Part shown: positions 45,630-56,508 of the stretch, piece after piece
Layout of the letters: every line of letters begins with the position of its first letter
Numbering within the stretch: the first letter of the stretch is position 1
Source of the DNA: Trichuris trichiura
Lineage: Eukaryota; Nematoda; Enoplea; Trichinellida; Trichuridae
DNA: 64,000 bases
Direction of reading: 5' to 3'
Assembly: GCA_037903355.1 (NCBI GenBank)
Contig: JBAJFE010000042.1
Coordinates: 4,290,001-4,354,000 of the forward strand
Notes under the pieces: generated by a model
The model's database searches: none
What the model saw: only the letters and a program-made list of their open reading frames with translations
What the model was told of the DNA's origin: nothing
Position numbers and translations under genes: made by a program

Positions 45630-46186
45630 TCACAGCATTGGAGAAGGCGCAACCCGTGAATTCGTGCCGACTCTCCGCCACGTTTCCTGCACTGCCAAGG
45701 TGCCACGTTTCCATTTCACCGGTGCTGAATCAACCTTCTGACAGATCTCGCAGTCGGTCACGACCTGACGCAGCAGCCGTTTGGATACCGTCGGTTGGAC
45801 CCTTCTGACGAAGTAGACTGTCCTCCTAACACCTGGGTGGTCCACAGCGTGATGGACTCTGCTTATCCACTGTTCGGCGCTTCCGTCACCAGTCGCTGAG
45901 CAGAAAGGCTGATTAGCTACAGAGGCGATCGCCAACCATCCGAGGGGAACACGTGTCAGTCTGCCGCAGTAGGAGAACACTGATCGCCGGGACAATCGCT
46001 GCGGTACATCGCCCACCTTGGCGTCCTTTCACCACACTCGTCGGTCGCGCTCTCCCAGACTTTCAATCCGAGAACGCGCGTACCGTCGCATACGCGCTCA
46101 GAGGGCTTGCACAACAGCCCTTTCGCTAGTGCGTACTTCCTTTTATCGTTCGGCACTAACCAGCCATTTTCAATCCAGTTCCGCAA
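45630..46186 (-). pseudogene. Retrotransposon RT remnant fused to integrase zinc finger
   Basis: The minus-strand frame from 46186 reads RNWIENGWLVPNDKRKYALA, the region before the first RT motif. It then runs directly into LLCKPSERV and GTRVLGLKVW, the end of the RT palm region, so the catalytic core is deleted in frame. In the next frame (46016-45630) HHAVDHPGVRR and CEICQKVD form the HHCC zinc finger of integrase. The DDE core of integrase is absent. Confidence 0.7.
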
Positions 46187-46296
46187 CTCTTATCTGTATG
46201 CAGTCTCGGCTCCGGCCGCTGGCGCATATTCTTCGACTTCAGAGGACGTCCGGGGACGTCCGGTTCTATACCGTCGGACCATCTCCAAGCAGCGGT

Positions 46297-46770
46297 TCAA
46301 CAACGGGTGACAGGGTTAAATGTCAGCGCGAAGTCTTTTTCCTCCAACTTTATGCCGGCAACGCCTGCGGCACCCATCTCCTCGCGTTCCGTTCCAAATC
46401 GCACGTGGCGTCGAGGACTGATCGACACTTCGCCTAAGGCCGTCACTGCATTCATTCCAAGAATTACGTCGAATCCCAACGGTTTCCTGGCAGTCACTAC
46501 CACATCGACTCTAGCCCAGCCTCCTTCAACCGACTGTAGCTGCACCGTTCCCAGGCCTTGGCAACGTATCTCACTACCGTCTACCGCAACTATGCTAGCC
46601 AGGCTTTTCCTCCAGCTTGCGCAGCACGAAACGTGAGCGACACACTTTGAGCATCCAAGGTCCACCAATACGTTTCGTTCCCCGCCATCGATCTCCACTT
46701 GGACGGTCGGCAGCGCTCCTATCATAGTCTGCGAAGCGAGGATGCCGGTGCCGGCGGTTTCTCCCAGCAC
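46297..46770 (-). pseudogene. Retrotransposon aspartic protease region
   Basis: 157-codon frame with VQVEIDGGERNVLVDLGCSK, where VDLGCS stands in place of the catalytic D-T/S-G motif, so the active site appears damaged. A flap region and FDVILGMNAVTALG follow, corresponding to the conserved 'iLG.d.l' of retropepsins. Homologous to the fragment at 53-268. Confidence 0.7.
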
Positions 46771-47116
46771 TCGTTTCCCTGACGCTTGGGATTCGTTGCA
46801 CCAGACCTTCTGCGACGGCGGTTTCTCGTCTGAGGCTCGTAATCAGGTCTCTTACCGTTGTAGTCATGCTTTTGTCCTTGAGTTCGAATTGGACAGTTCC
46901 TCGCGAAGTGGTCTGAACCATCGCTTGCGAAGCATCACCGCGCTAAGCCTTCCGTTTGCAATCGTGCCTTAGAGTCTCTGGCGCCGAGACATACTTCCTG
47001 AACGGACGTACTTCCTGAACGCCTATGGGGCGCTCGTCCTTGATGATCGCCTGAACGCGTCCCACGATTTGGTTCAAGCTAAGGTCCTCCATACGCGCTT
47101 CAGCTTTCAGCAGTTT

Positions 47117-47502
47117 TCAGACATTTCCCGGCAGGCCACTCATAAAGGCACATGCCAGTACTTTCTCAGGGACACCGCCAAAACATGAGGCCAACCTTCG
47201 TAGTGCAGCCAGAAAGACGTCTGGCGCTTCTTCTGCGCTAAGCTTTCTTGTGATGAACTCCTCGTAGGCATCGTAGGGGTCGGCTGCGAAGGCGGTTAGT
47301 AGAGCTTCCGTCAGCCTAACGGAACTCCTTTTTCCCCATCCGGTAAGTGGAAGAACACGGCGAGGGCACCGCCCCTGAGGCGAAGGGGTATGTCGGCTGC
47401 AGTATCGACGATCCCGCGCAGCTTGCACAGTAGCTCTACTTGCTCGATCCATTCTGTGATCGCCTGTTTTCCTGATCCATCATATTCCAGGATTAGCCGC
47501 AA
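47117..47502 (-). pseudogene. Retrotransposon gag-like region
   Basis: Two overlapping minus-strand frames. The upstream one has YDGSGKQAITEWIEQVELLC, the other LTEALLTAFAADPYDAYEEF and LRRLASCFGG. This fits the retrotransposon gag (capsid) pattern of a dimerising helical domain. A frameshift divides it. It lies just after the 5' LTR, as expected. Confidence 0.6.
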
Positions 47503-47551
47503 GTCAAGGGACTTATCAGTATGGCTTCCGTCTATTAATGCTTCGATAGCT

Positions 47552-47927
47552 TGTAGGCGAATGTCGCTGGGACAATATGCAAAAGTACAGGTTTATTAAT
47601 ATAGAACACTGAGGTGATGACTGGATACAGGACGGAGATGGAACGATCGTACGGTCAGGGAGAGACCGACGGAGAGACTCAGTGACACTCCAGTTTCCTG
47701 TAATCTTATATAGACGAATTTGGAGCCATTCTGGGGTGAACGACTCGTTGGTCGGTAACCTGAAGCAGAGTCACGCATCATCAAGGAGGTGACGTCTCTA
47801 GCTAGACGCGGCCACAATAGAGCCGCATCCCTTGCCCCATAGGGAGGACCACGTCGAAGCCAGGCAGTGTGAGGCATCATCCCACAGCGCCTTGAGGGAA
47901 TCCGGCTCACTGGCCAGCATTGCCACA
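47552..47927 (-). repeat. 5' LTR of the nested retrotransposon
   Basis: 376 bp, pair of 45236-45610. The strand with the ORFs reads TG...CA from end to end. Confidence 0.9.
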
Positions 47928-48020
47928 CTCCTCGAATATGGTGGCTATCATCCAGGCGCATTTATTTGATCTCCAAGTGACAGGGAGGTCGTCAGGCCTC
48001 AAGTTCTTAAATGCGTGGGG

Positions 48021-48695
48021 TTACGCTGATTTACCAATGACCAATGGCTTTAACTTCTCCCCATATGCGCTAGCGCAAAGAAGCACAGTGAATCGTTCTA
48101 TGGAGTGCTTCCTGCTTTTGCATTTATCGCCCTTTAGTACAGCGCTTCTATTAGGCATAGCCTTGAAGAACATGCCGCATTCATCAGCATCGAATATGTC
48201 TTCCTTGAAGCCACTGGCGAAATAATGAAACTTCGCGATAGAGTCTTCGAAGACCTCGACAGGAACTTCATTAGATTCGCCGCATAAGATTTTCTGAGAA
48301 ATCAAGTGACAGTGCTTGAACTTATTGAGCCAACTGCTTGATGCTCGGAAACCTGTCAACCCGAATTTCACGGTGAATCTTTTAGCAATTTCCTGGATCA
48401 TTGGGCCAGAGATCCGTGCTTTAGGTGCTCTTATTTGCTTAAACCAACGAACGCTGCTTCATTGACTTGCGCAGCTTCATTGGTCGAAGGAGGTTCTCTT
48501 TTTTCGGTGCATGTCTCCGCTTTCCCTCTCATATCTTTCCAAGTACTCACGTTTACGTTTCTCAATGTTGCAAACGGTAGTTTTGGTGACATGAAACCGT
48601 TCCGCTGTCTTTCTTTGACTGTTAGTTTCGAGAAAGTGGATAACTTTCACTTTCTCCTTCAGTGTCAACTCTCTCGATTCTTTTCGTTTGGCCAT
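48021..48695 (-). pseudogene. Tigger transposase N-terminal half (HTH domains and DDE start)
   Basis: 48695-48477: MAKRKESRELTLKEKVKVI, then HVTKTTVCNIEKRKREYLE, the psq/CENP-B N-terminal HTH. 48401-48021: TGFRASSSWLNKFKHCH, the second HTH, then FDADECGMFFKAMPN, the start of the DDE domain (D-A-D-E), and KLKPLVIGKSA. Frames are open but shifted against each other between 48477 and 48401. Confidence 0.85.
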
Positions 48696-49302
48696 AGTGC
48701 AAACTGTAACCAGCTTGGTAGCTGCTACTGCGTTTATTACTGCGTAAGGCGGACCATCTTTACTCGTGAAGATTTATTAAGGCCACCTGCCGCACGGCTA
48801 TAGCAAAGCGAACGAATGGAGTTGAGCAGGACGCAAATGAAAACAATTAGGCTTAATTCGTCATATTTCGCTCAATGGGCGAATGCTGCCAACGCGTAGG
48901 TAGGAGGTTATGTAATTGAGGAAAGGCGCAAGCTGCGCTGGCAAGCATGAAGAAAGCATCGTCAAAGTGACGGAATCGGTTCTGTAATCAGGAACCTCCA
49001 ATGCACGGTAATGAAAAACTTTGCTACGTTGAGTAATAGCACATTGAGGCACTGACGGTTAACAGCTGCTAGTGAGTGACATAGAGCAAACTGAAGTGGT
49101 CAACTTACAGAGAGCAAACTAGCATTGCGTCCATATACCAGGTCACGGCTAAAGCGGTCAACTTCCCAATTACGGAGGTGGTCGATGTATAGAAAGTGCC
49201 TTTGCGCTTATTAACGTGCGGACGAATCAACTGGCCAAAATTCTGTCAACCTAGGAGGTGGTCGACATACAGGGATAGGCAACTTAGAGGGGTCCAACTG
49301 TA

Positions 49303-49771
49303 TTACCTCCCAGCCGCAGCCGTCAAGTTTGAGTCCCTGAAGAAGTTTGTTTTTCGATTGACGGTGCTCTTGTTTCCCGTAAACCAGCTGATTCACAGAG
49401 GTAGAGGGATTGCGTACTGCAGTCAGTACTACTCTGAGAAATAGGAATTTTATGTGCTTGCTTAATATCTTTTGCATCCATCAGTTGCCCAACTTAGTAG
49501 AAAAAGCGTAGTTCTTAAAGATTCAGCTGCTATGCTATCTGCGCTGCGACGTTTCTGCTTCGGTTACCATCATGAAATGAGTAAAATCCGGTGCAAGAAA
49601 ATATTAGTGCGCCGCTTTAAAAATAATCATGCTGTTCTTCGATGCTTATTATATCTTAAAGACGTGTCAGCATTATGATAGCTGTAGGTGTGCGCTATAG
49701 CGAACAGTAGCATGTGTAAAGATATTTGATATAATTCTTCCATAAATGCCAAACTGCTTTGCTGTGTTTAG
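49303..49771. other. Intron 1 end of protease 2, nothing recognised
   Basis: Unique-looking AT-rich sequence ending in the polypyrimidine tract before the exon 2 acceptor. Confidence 0.4.
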
Positions 49772-49998
49772 GCGATTCAATGTCGTCCCCATTTCCAACC
49801 TTATCGAAAGGCACGTGCCTGGAACCCTTATCGTATCACTAATGGAATTGAAGCAAGAAAACATTCACATCCATGGCAAGCTCTCGTTTTTACTATCTAT
49901 GAGAGACAGCCGTCAAAATGTGGAGGGAGTTTAATACACTGGTCTAATCAGAATGCATCAGGTCTTGTGCTGACTGCCGCACATTGTCTTCTAAGTAG
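49772..49998 (+). CDS. S1A serine protease 2, exon 2 (activation site, catalytic His)
   Basis: Acceptor CTGTGTTTAG| at 49771, donor CTAAGTAG|GTAAGC at 49999; 227 nt, phase 0 in and two bases out, identical in size and phase to exon 2 of protease 1. It encodes a pro-segment with Cys (QCRPHFQPYRKA), the activation site Arg|Ile-Thr-Asn-Gly, GIEARKHSHPWQALV, SKCGGSLIHW and LVLTAAHC with catalytic His57. The stretch around the activation site is nearly the same in both proteases (R-I-S/T-NGIEARKHSHPWQALV), showing a fairly recent common origin. Confidence 0.9.
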
Positions 49999-49999
49999 G

Positions 50000-51162
50000 T
50001 AAGCTGGTAAATTATTATAAAGAAAGTAGTATTAAAACATATTAACTCATATTGCTATATTAACAGAAGATGAGACTTTCGTAAAGAGACAATGAGTTTC
50101 TATTCATTTCTATTCACTACTGAACTGACTCGATTTTAGCTTTGATGTTCAATAAATCAATGCTAATATAGCAACAGTATGAACAATTGCTGACTGAGTC
50201 ATTTGTTAGCGTAAGCGTGCAATGCTGAGCATGGAGGTGATGTAAGAAAGCAAGTCACGGAATAGAAAAACAAGTGAAATCCTGATTCCCCTGAATTTTA
50301 CTGCTTCTGCGTTATTTTCACTAACAAAGAAACCTCTTACCTAACTGTCAGCCTTCATAATGCGCTACAATGTTACACGATAATATTAAGAACATTAATA
50401 TTGTTCTGATTTTTTTAGCGGGATTTCTGCCCGTTTCTTAGTAGAGGAGAGAGAAAAAACATTAACATTAACAGAAATCAAGTCGCTCGCCAACCAATAA
50501 ATTTTGTTTTAATATTACTGACTTTCCGATAACGATTCTGTTTAGTTTCATTTCTCATAAGGAAAAATTCATTCATGCTAACTGCATGCATTGCTCACAG
50601 TCCAACATGGTATGCGTAGCGAACAGGTGGACAGATAAATAAAGGTTGCAACAAGTGCATTGATCACACTGGCTACTTGAAACGAACTGTTCTAATGCTA
50701 GCGTTAAGAAATGTCCTTCCGCGCTAGATGAAAAATGTGCCTATTCCGTTGAGAACAATGGAAGTTACAATGAACAACAATTTTCGTTCTTGAAAAATGG
50801 GCGCTTCGTAACGGGGTGGATGACTTCATTGAGGATCTTTCACGACTTTTTCCATTCTTTCTCGCATAGAGAGAATCTGTACTTACGCTACGCAAATGCT
50901 CTACCAGCAGAGGGCTGAGCGATTTATTATTGGTATTGCACCGTTACTTAGCAAAGCCCTCATCCATCCATTGGTAGTACTCAGCACTTAGTGTAAGTAC
51001 TCAGCACATAACAAAGAAAGGAAAAGTCATGAAAAGTCCTCATTATAAACTAGTTCTTAAGATTAAACGTTTGTTGAACGCTTAATCTTTCTCATCTACG
51101 TTTCATATTGTACTGTGTAAAGAAGTTGTCCTCACTTCATAGACTCAGGTTACATTCCCCAG
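50000..51162. other. Intron 2 of protease 2
   Basis: AT-rich. A trace of a PLE arm (TTTTTTTAGCGGGATTTCTGCCCG) is at 50409-50435. No gene seen. Confidence 0.4.
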
Positions 51163-51539
51163 AATTTGCCAAAAAACTTGCAAGCAGTTGACGGATGTTC
51201 CGTTAAAGTACTCTGACAATACCGTTAATGTTAAGCTGGATCTCAATTGTAGAAACAACAATGCTGGTCAGTCCCTTCCAAGGGCGTCTCAAATAAGGGT
51301 GTACCTCGGTGTTCACAATGCTGTTCAGCTGAACGCTAATGCTCGCATAATGCGAGTTACTGCGTTTTCCATTGCTGATTACCAAAGCTTTAAAAAGCAA
51401 AATGATATTGCACTGTTGAAGTTGAAACAAGCGGTTCCTTACGATGAATATATTCGAGGCGTCTGCATCCCTCCAACAAGCAATGATTTCCCTCCCACAG
51501 GACAACCATGCTACGTCACAGGCTGGGGACGAATGAACC
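51163..51539 (+). CDS. S1A serine protease 2, exon 3 (catalytic Asp)
   Basis: Acceptor ACATTCCCCAG| at 51162; donor ATGAACC|GTAAGT at 51540; 377 nt. The first base completes the codon AG+A and one base is left over. It encodes an insert that protease 1 lacks, with three extra Cys (ICQKTCKQ and LNCRNN). Then come IRVYLGVHNAVQLN, QNDIALLKLKQAVPYDEY with catalytic Asp102, GVCIPP (Cys122) and CYVTGWG (Cys136). The 54-nt difference from protease 1 is a multiple of three, so the exon phases agree. Confidence 0.9.
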
Positions 51540-51544
51540 GTAAG

Positions 51545-52371
51545 TTCAGCTATGCTGCATTCCAATGTTACCCTTACATTTTATTGTACCACTATAATGC
51601 TTAAACGTTGCGCCAGTGATTTCCAAGCTGGGTGATGTCGCTTCCTTTGGGAGGGATGGAAGCTGAGAGGGTGTTATGGGGAGGGGGCGACAGATGACTA
51701 AAGGGCATGTTGTTATATCTGCTGCTCGTCGAAGCCAGTAGGGGTTCCAGCTAAGCGTTTACTACTGAATGACTGAGGGACGACCCAAGAGCGAAGCGAC
51801 AATCAAACGCGTAGTTTTCAGCACGACCCAATCTCAAATGGCGAGTAGGTTTTCGATTAAACGATGCGTTCTTTACGTGAATCTTGTTCGAAAACTTAGT
51901 ACTTCCAGAAACTTAAGAGGTCACCGAAAGATTAGGAAAGCGTATTCATTACGCTTCACTGTTGTAGCTTTGGTGTTGGCGTTTTTAGTAATCATTATTA
52001 ATAGCGAACCTCCAGATGTCGTTGTAATATACGCTCCTAAAAGACAATGCAAGTCGAAGTGGAGTAGGAAATCATATTAGCAATCTCCCAAGAAGGTTCT
52101 CCGTTTTATCATCTCTCAATAAGAGCTTTCAGAATACCGCTGTCACTCTTTTGTTGTTCACTTGTGTAACACTTGCTCACTTTCCCAGCAATGGCATTCA
52201 AATGTGAAGGGTGGTTTTTCTAAAACGAGTAGAAATGAACAGAAGAAAGAAATGTGATGACGGCAATTAAACTGCAATTTGTTTCAGCCCTTTAATGACA
52301 ATGTGCTATTGTTTTTCCTTTGCTGAATTCATCTTTTTGGTGAACGGTTTATCCGTTCTCATCGCCTAAAT
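51545..52371. other. Intron 3 of protease 2, nothing recognised
   Basis: A 103-codon frame at 51769-52080 has no recognisable similarity and looks like chance. Confidence 0.4.
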
Positions 52372-52839
52372 TGGGGGTGCGGAATGTCCAGCCCGCAAGA
52401 CCATTCCATCCAACCCGTGAAACATTCCCTCCTACCCGCTGAGGCAACCGCACATGGATGTGAAATTCAATGAAATCTGACTGTGAGAGCTTATTTTTTG
52501 AAAATGCGATAAACTTATTGTATTTGGATCGTAGTAACAACATAAATCTTGCGTAACAAGCAGGGAGCATCAAGTGGGCTAGCAAGATTGCCTTGCTGTC
52601 AGCTCTCTGTCGAAAAACAGACGTCGTTAGTCTTTGGAGGCAAGCAGTAGGCGGCATTACTGTGCGCGTCGGTAGCGTGGACCATTGGCCGCCAACCGAC
52701 CCAAAGTATTATTCTTATCTCGCCTTACCGCTTTGTTCGAGGGGTGACTTAAATGAACGTATATGCAAATAAAGCAGGCTATGTTTTTCGGTTGAGTATT
52801 CTGTACGGCCAGCGGCAGCATAAAGGTTCCCCACCCCTG
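52372..52839. mobile_element. Non-autonomous hAT element
   Basis: Right end GGTTCCCCACCCCTG at 52839 and a matching left end TGGGGGTGCGGAATGTCC at 52372. They are flanked by GCCTAAAT and CTCTAAAT (6 of 8 match). The reading CAGGGGTGGGGAACC from the right is a common hAT terminus. Confidence 0.6.
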
Positions 52840-53029
52840 CTCTAAATGGATAAACGGGATAAAATTTTTTGGTCTATGGAAATATCACCCGCTGAAATTA
52901 TCGCAATATCCCTTTGCGCAGGTGACATGGTATAAGGAAGGATTGACGAAATTAGTCATGACGTGGAAGAGTGATGTGTCTTTATTACAGAGCGTATGTC
53001 CCGTTGATATGTAAAATAAACTTTAATTT

Positions 53030-53067
53030 CCGGTGCTTTCGGGTCTATCTTGACCCGTCTTCAGCGG
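53030..53067 (-). ncRNA. Hammerhead-like ribozyme core (PLE)
   Basis: Minus strand: CCG, CTGAAGA, stem II GGGTC/GACCC, GAAA, GCAC (T16.1 changed to A), CGG. Confidence 0.6.
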
Positions 53068-53935
53068 TCATAAATGAATGTAGTTTGCCGAGCGAGGTCA
53101 ACATTCAAACGTTTTCTAACGATATGAAAACGAGAGTTTTAAAGTTTTCTATTGGAGATTTCTTCTGTGTCTGTCAGCTGCCACTACCCTTGTTTCGTGA
53201 ATCTTGTAGAATTTTACGTCTGTGCATATTGATTTATTTTTCTATTTTCTTCTATCGTCAATTCCCGTTTTTTATTCATTTTTATCCATTTGTGTGTTCC
53301 ATACTTGTAAGTTTGCTTCTTGTTTGTTCCAAATAATCTGTGGCTTTATCCAATTTTCACTTGTTCCATACTTGTTAGTGACTTGTTTCTTAACTTTTTC
53401 CAGGTGCTCTTGTATCTTATCCATTCAGTGAGCAACAGTTGTGGCGGGTGATAATATTTGTGCATAAATCGATCGCGGATAAAGGTCACGTTGTGAACGA
53501 CCTTTAACCGCGATCAAGGGGCAGATATAAGTGATTTATGGACAAATATTATCACCCGCCACAACTGTTGCTCACTGAATGGATAAGATACAAGAGCACC
53601 TGGAAAAAGTTAAGAAACAAGTCACTAACAAGTATGGAACAAGTGAAAATTGGATAAAGCTACAGATTATTTGGAACAAACAAGAAGCAAACTTACAAAC
53701 ATGGAACACACAAATGGATAAAAATGAATAAATAACGGGAATTGACGATAGAAGAAAATAGAAAAATAAATCAATATGCACATACGTAAAATTCTACAAG
53801 ATTCACGAAACAAGGGTAGTGGCAGCTGACAGACACAGAAGAAATCTCCAATAGAAAACTTTAAAACTCTCGTTTTTAAACCATTAGAAAACGTTTGAAG
53901 GTTGACCTCGCTCGGCAAACTACATTCATTTATGA

Positions 53936-53973
53936 CCGCTGAAGACGGGTCAAGATAGACCCGAAAGCTCCGG
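53936..53973 (+). ncRNA. Hammerhead-like ribozyme core (PLE)
   Basis: CCG, CTGAAGA, stem II GGGTC/GACCC, GAAA, GCTC, CGG. Intact. Confidence 0.72.
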
Positions 53974-55238
53974 AGGTTAAAGTTTATTTTACATATCAAC
54001 GGGACATACACTCCGTAATAAAGACACATCACTATGAAAACTTACAGTCCCGTGCCAAAACATCACGTCTTCATGACGTAGAAGAGACTTTATTCTAGGA
54101 CTACACCATTTGCCTTGCGAATTGATGAATCCACTTTGCCTGCCAATAGAACAATATTTTTGCAGTATGTTCTGGCGAGATACAGAGTATCTTTTAATGA
54201 GTATGCGGGTTTCGAGTTCAAGATACGGCTTTTACGATCTACCCGTTTATTTCGAGAGTTCTGGAACTTACAGGACGTGTCGTGTACTGTCTTCATCCTC
54301 AAGCCACGGAAGACAGGACAGGAAGTGTCCTAAAAGCTCCACAACTGCTGCCAGAATAACCGGTTACGTCGTAGCTAATTTACTCTGAACGTGAAAACCT
54401 TTTGTTTGCTTATAAAGAATGGGCACATATTAAAGAAGCCACCATTCCTCTGAGAATTTGTGGCATTTGTGCTTGAACTTCAGTACAGTTCTTTTCTTGC
54501 CCATTCTTGCTTTCTGAACTTAACCAAACAAACGCCCTACCAACGGGCGAAGCTGCAGTTATTAGGGAAAGAGAACAATATTTAACTTTCAGAGCTTTTA
54601 GAACCTTGTCGCCTTTTTAGAGACTGTAGCTGAGAAAGCTTTACTCTGACGGTGAAGTACTGTGGAACCTCCAAAATTGACCACCTCTCTATGTTGACCG
54701 AAATTTGACAAGATGGTTGGTCAGCACGTAAATAAGCGCAATGACAACCTCTATACGTTGACTACCTCCGCAAGTGGGAAGTTAACCGCTTTGGCCGTGA
54801 CGTGGTACATCGACCCAATGCTAGTTTGCTCTCCATAAGTTGACCACTTCAGTTTGCTCTGTGTCTGTCGCTAGCAGCTGTTAACCGTCATTGCCTCAAT
54901 GTGCTATTACTCAACGTAGCGAAGTTTTTCATTACCGTGCATTAGAGATTCCTGATTACAGAACCGATTCCGTCGCTTTGACGATGTTTTTTCCATGCTT
55001 GCTGGCGCAGCTTGCGCGTTTTCTCGTTTACACGACCACTCACCTAAGCATCAACAGCATTCACCCATGACGTGAAATATGACGAATCGAGCCTAATTGT
55101 ATTCGTTCGCGTCGAGCTCCATTCTATTCATTCGCTTTGTTGTACCCGTGCGGGAGGTGGCCTTAGCGTGTCTTGACGAGTAAAGGTATTCTGACTTACG
55201 CACTAGTAGCGACCAAACTAGTTACGGTTTGCACTATG

Positions 55239-56162
55239 GCTGAACGTAAAGAATCGAGGGAACTGGCACTGAAGGAAAAAGTGGATCCTATCCGCTTTCT
55301 CAAAACCAACAGTCAAAGGACGAAAGCGGAACGGTTTTATGTCAGCAAGACTACCGTTGGCAACATCCAGATACGTAAACGCGAATATTCAGAAAGAAAT
55401 TATAGGAAAGAGGAGACGTGCAGCGAAAAAGGAGAACCTCCCTTGAGCAAGTCAATGTAGCAGCGTTAAGATAGTTTACGCAAATGAGAGCAGCTATTGC
55501 AGGGATATCTGGCCCAATGATCCGGCAAAATGCTAGATTAGCCATGGAATTCTGGCTGATAGGTTTCTGAGCATCAAGCGGTTGGCTCGAGAAGTTCAAG
55601 CTCCGTCATAAGAATTCCCCAGAAAATCTTATGCGGTGAGTCTAACGAAGTTCCTGTCGAGGTCTTGGAGGACTTCATCGTGAACTTTTCTTATTTTGCC
55701 AGCGGCTGCAAAGCGGAAGACACCTTCAATGCACATGAATGCGACTTATTCTTCAAGGTCATGCCTGATAGAAGCTTTGTACTAGGTGACAAATGCAAAA
55801 GTGGAAAGCTTTCCAAGGAACGCTTCACTGTGCTTCTTCACGCTAGCGCAAGTGGGGAGAAGTTGAAGCCATTGGTGATTGGTAGGTCAGCGAAATCCTG
55901 CGCATTTAGGAACTTGATGCCTGACGATTTCCCCGTGACTTGAAGACCAAATAAATGCGCTTGGATGACAGCCACCATATTTGAGGAGTGTCGACCGACA
56001 AATGAAGCGAATGAAACGTTCTGTTTTATTAGTAGTAGACAACCGTCTGAGCTATCCCCGCGTGGTGCACCTAACGAACGTCACGTTAAAATTCCTGTCT
56101 CAAAACACTTCCTCAAAAACCCTGCCTCTAGATCAAGAAGTACCGTATATCACGGCGCATAA
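55239..56162 (+). pseudogene. Tigger transposase N-terminal and DDE parts
   Basis: The N-terminal HTH is followed by frameshifts at about 55440-55660. Then a DDE fragment has H in place of the first catalytic Asp neighbourhood (AHECD against ADECG in the other copy). The frame reopens at 55965 (TATIFEE). The PLDQ motif is directly interrupted by the MITE at 56143. Confidence 0.75.
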
Positions 56163-56427
56163 AAACTCCCCCCTACGTTAGTGAAGGGTGGTAACGATTA
56201 GCCCAGTGACGACGACGCTCATTGCTCATGTCTAGGTCTATTTTGATTGGTCAGTTTTCCAGTTGAAATAGAGGCAAGACAGTTTCAATTGGATGGACGA
56301 TTAGCATTCACAGGAAACTGACCCGTCAGAATTGACCTAGAGTTGAGCAATGAGCGTCGTCGTCACTGGGCCAATCATTACCACCCTTCACTAACGTAGG
56401 GGAGTTCTCATACGCCGCGATATACGG
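56143..56427. mobile_element. Palindromic pogo-type MITE
   Basis: Ends CCGTATATCACGGCGCATAA and, mirrored, CCGTATATCGCGGCGTATGA, flanked by TA. The arms continue inward for over 90 bp (ACTCCCC, CTACGTTAGTGAAGGGTGGT, GTGACGACGACGCTCATTG). It splits the transposase of the surrounding Tigger. Confidence 0.8.
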
Positions 56428-56508
56428 TAATTAAAATACTTAAAACGAAATGCAGGACCCAGCTTCTGCAGTCGGTCATTAGGAAAGCAGAAGCCCACCA
56501 GCTCAACT

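Larger units (their letters stand above)
45236..47927 (-). mobile_element. LTR retrotransposon nested in Tigger (deleted RT)
   Basis: Two direct LTRs: 45236-45610 and 47552-47927. On the minus strand each begins TGTGGCAATGCTGGCC and ends near CATTCGCCTACA. Flanking duplications CTTCT (45231-45235) and CTCCT (47928-47932) fit a 5-bp target site. A purine tract AGAGGGAG precedes the 3' LTR. The minus-strand order is gag-like (47502-47117), protease (46770-46297), RT start fused to RT end (46186-45990), integrase zinc finger (46016-45630). The core of RT and all of RNase H are missing. Confidence 0.85.
44246..49300 (-). mobile_element. Tigger transposon carrying a nested LTR retrotransposon
   Basis: Ends CAGTTGAACCCCCGTAAGTT at 44246 and, on the minus strand, CAGTTGGACCCCTCTAAGTT from 49300, flanked by TA on both sides. 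The minus-strand transposase is in order: N-terminal HTH (48695-48477), CENPB-type HTH plus start of DDE (48401-48021), then, past the LTR insertion, the rest of DDE (45285-45052) and the C-terminus (44987-44445). The second copy at 54660-57812 gives the uninterrupted structure. It sits in intron 1 of protease 2. Confidence 0.9.
52968..54075. mobile_element. PLE inverted repeat, ~500-bp arms
   Basis: The longest pair in the window: arms about 52968-53490 and 53512-54075. Both strands show the same 121-codon frame, differing at few positions. The right arm read outward begins with FNRDQGADISDLWTNII, the end of a PLE GIY-YIG endonuclease, then HNCCSLNG, the ribozyme at 53936 and the outer tail with CAGTCCCGTGCC. 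It lies in intron 3 of protease 2. Confidence 0.85.

Noticed and set aside
50890..50935. tRNA-like stretch (complement has CTGGTAGAGCA)
   Set aside because: Resembles an A box, but there is no B box, acceptor stem or anticodon arm around it.
51769..52080. 103-codon frame in intron 3 of protease 2 with a hydrophobic stretch
   Set aside because: Single frame without splice context or family resemblance; a membrane-like stretch is common in AT-rich sequence.
52971..54032. Pair of identical 121-codon frames on opposite strands (plus 52971-53336, minus 53667-54032)
   Set aside because: They lie antisense to the PLE sense direction in each arm; the identity comes from the inverted repeat and is not a duplicated gene.
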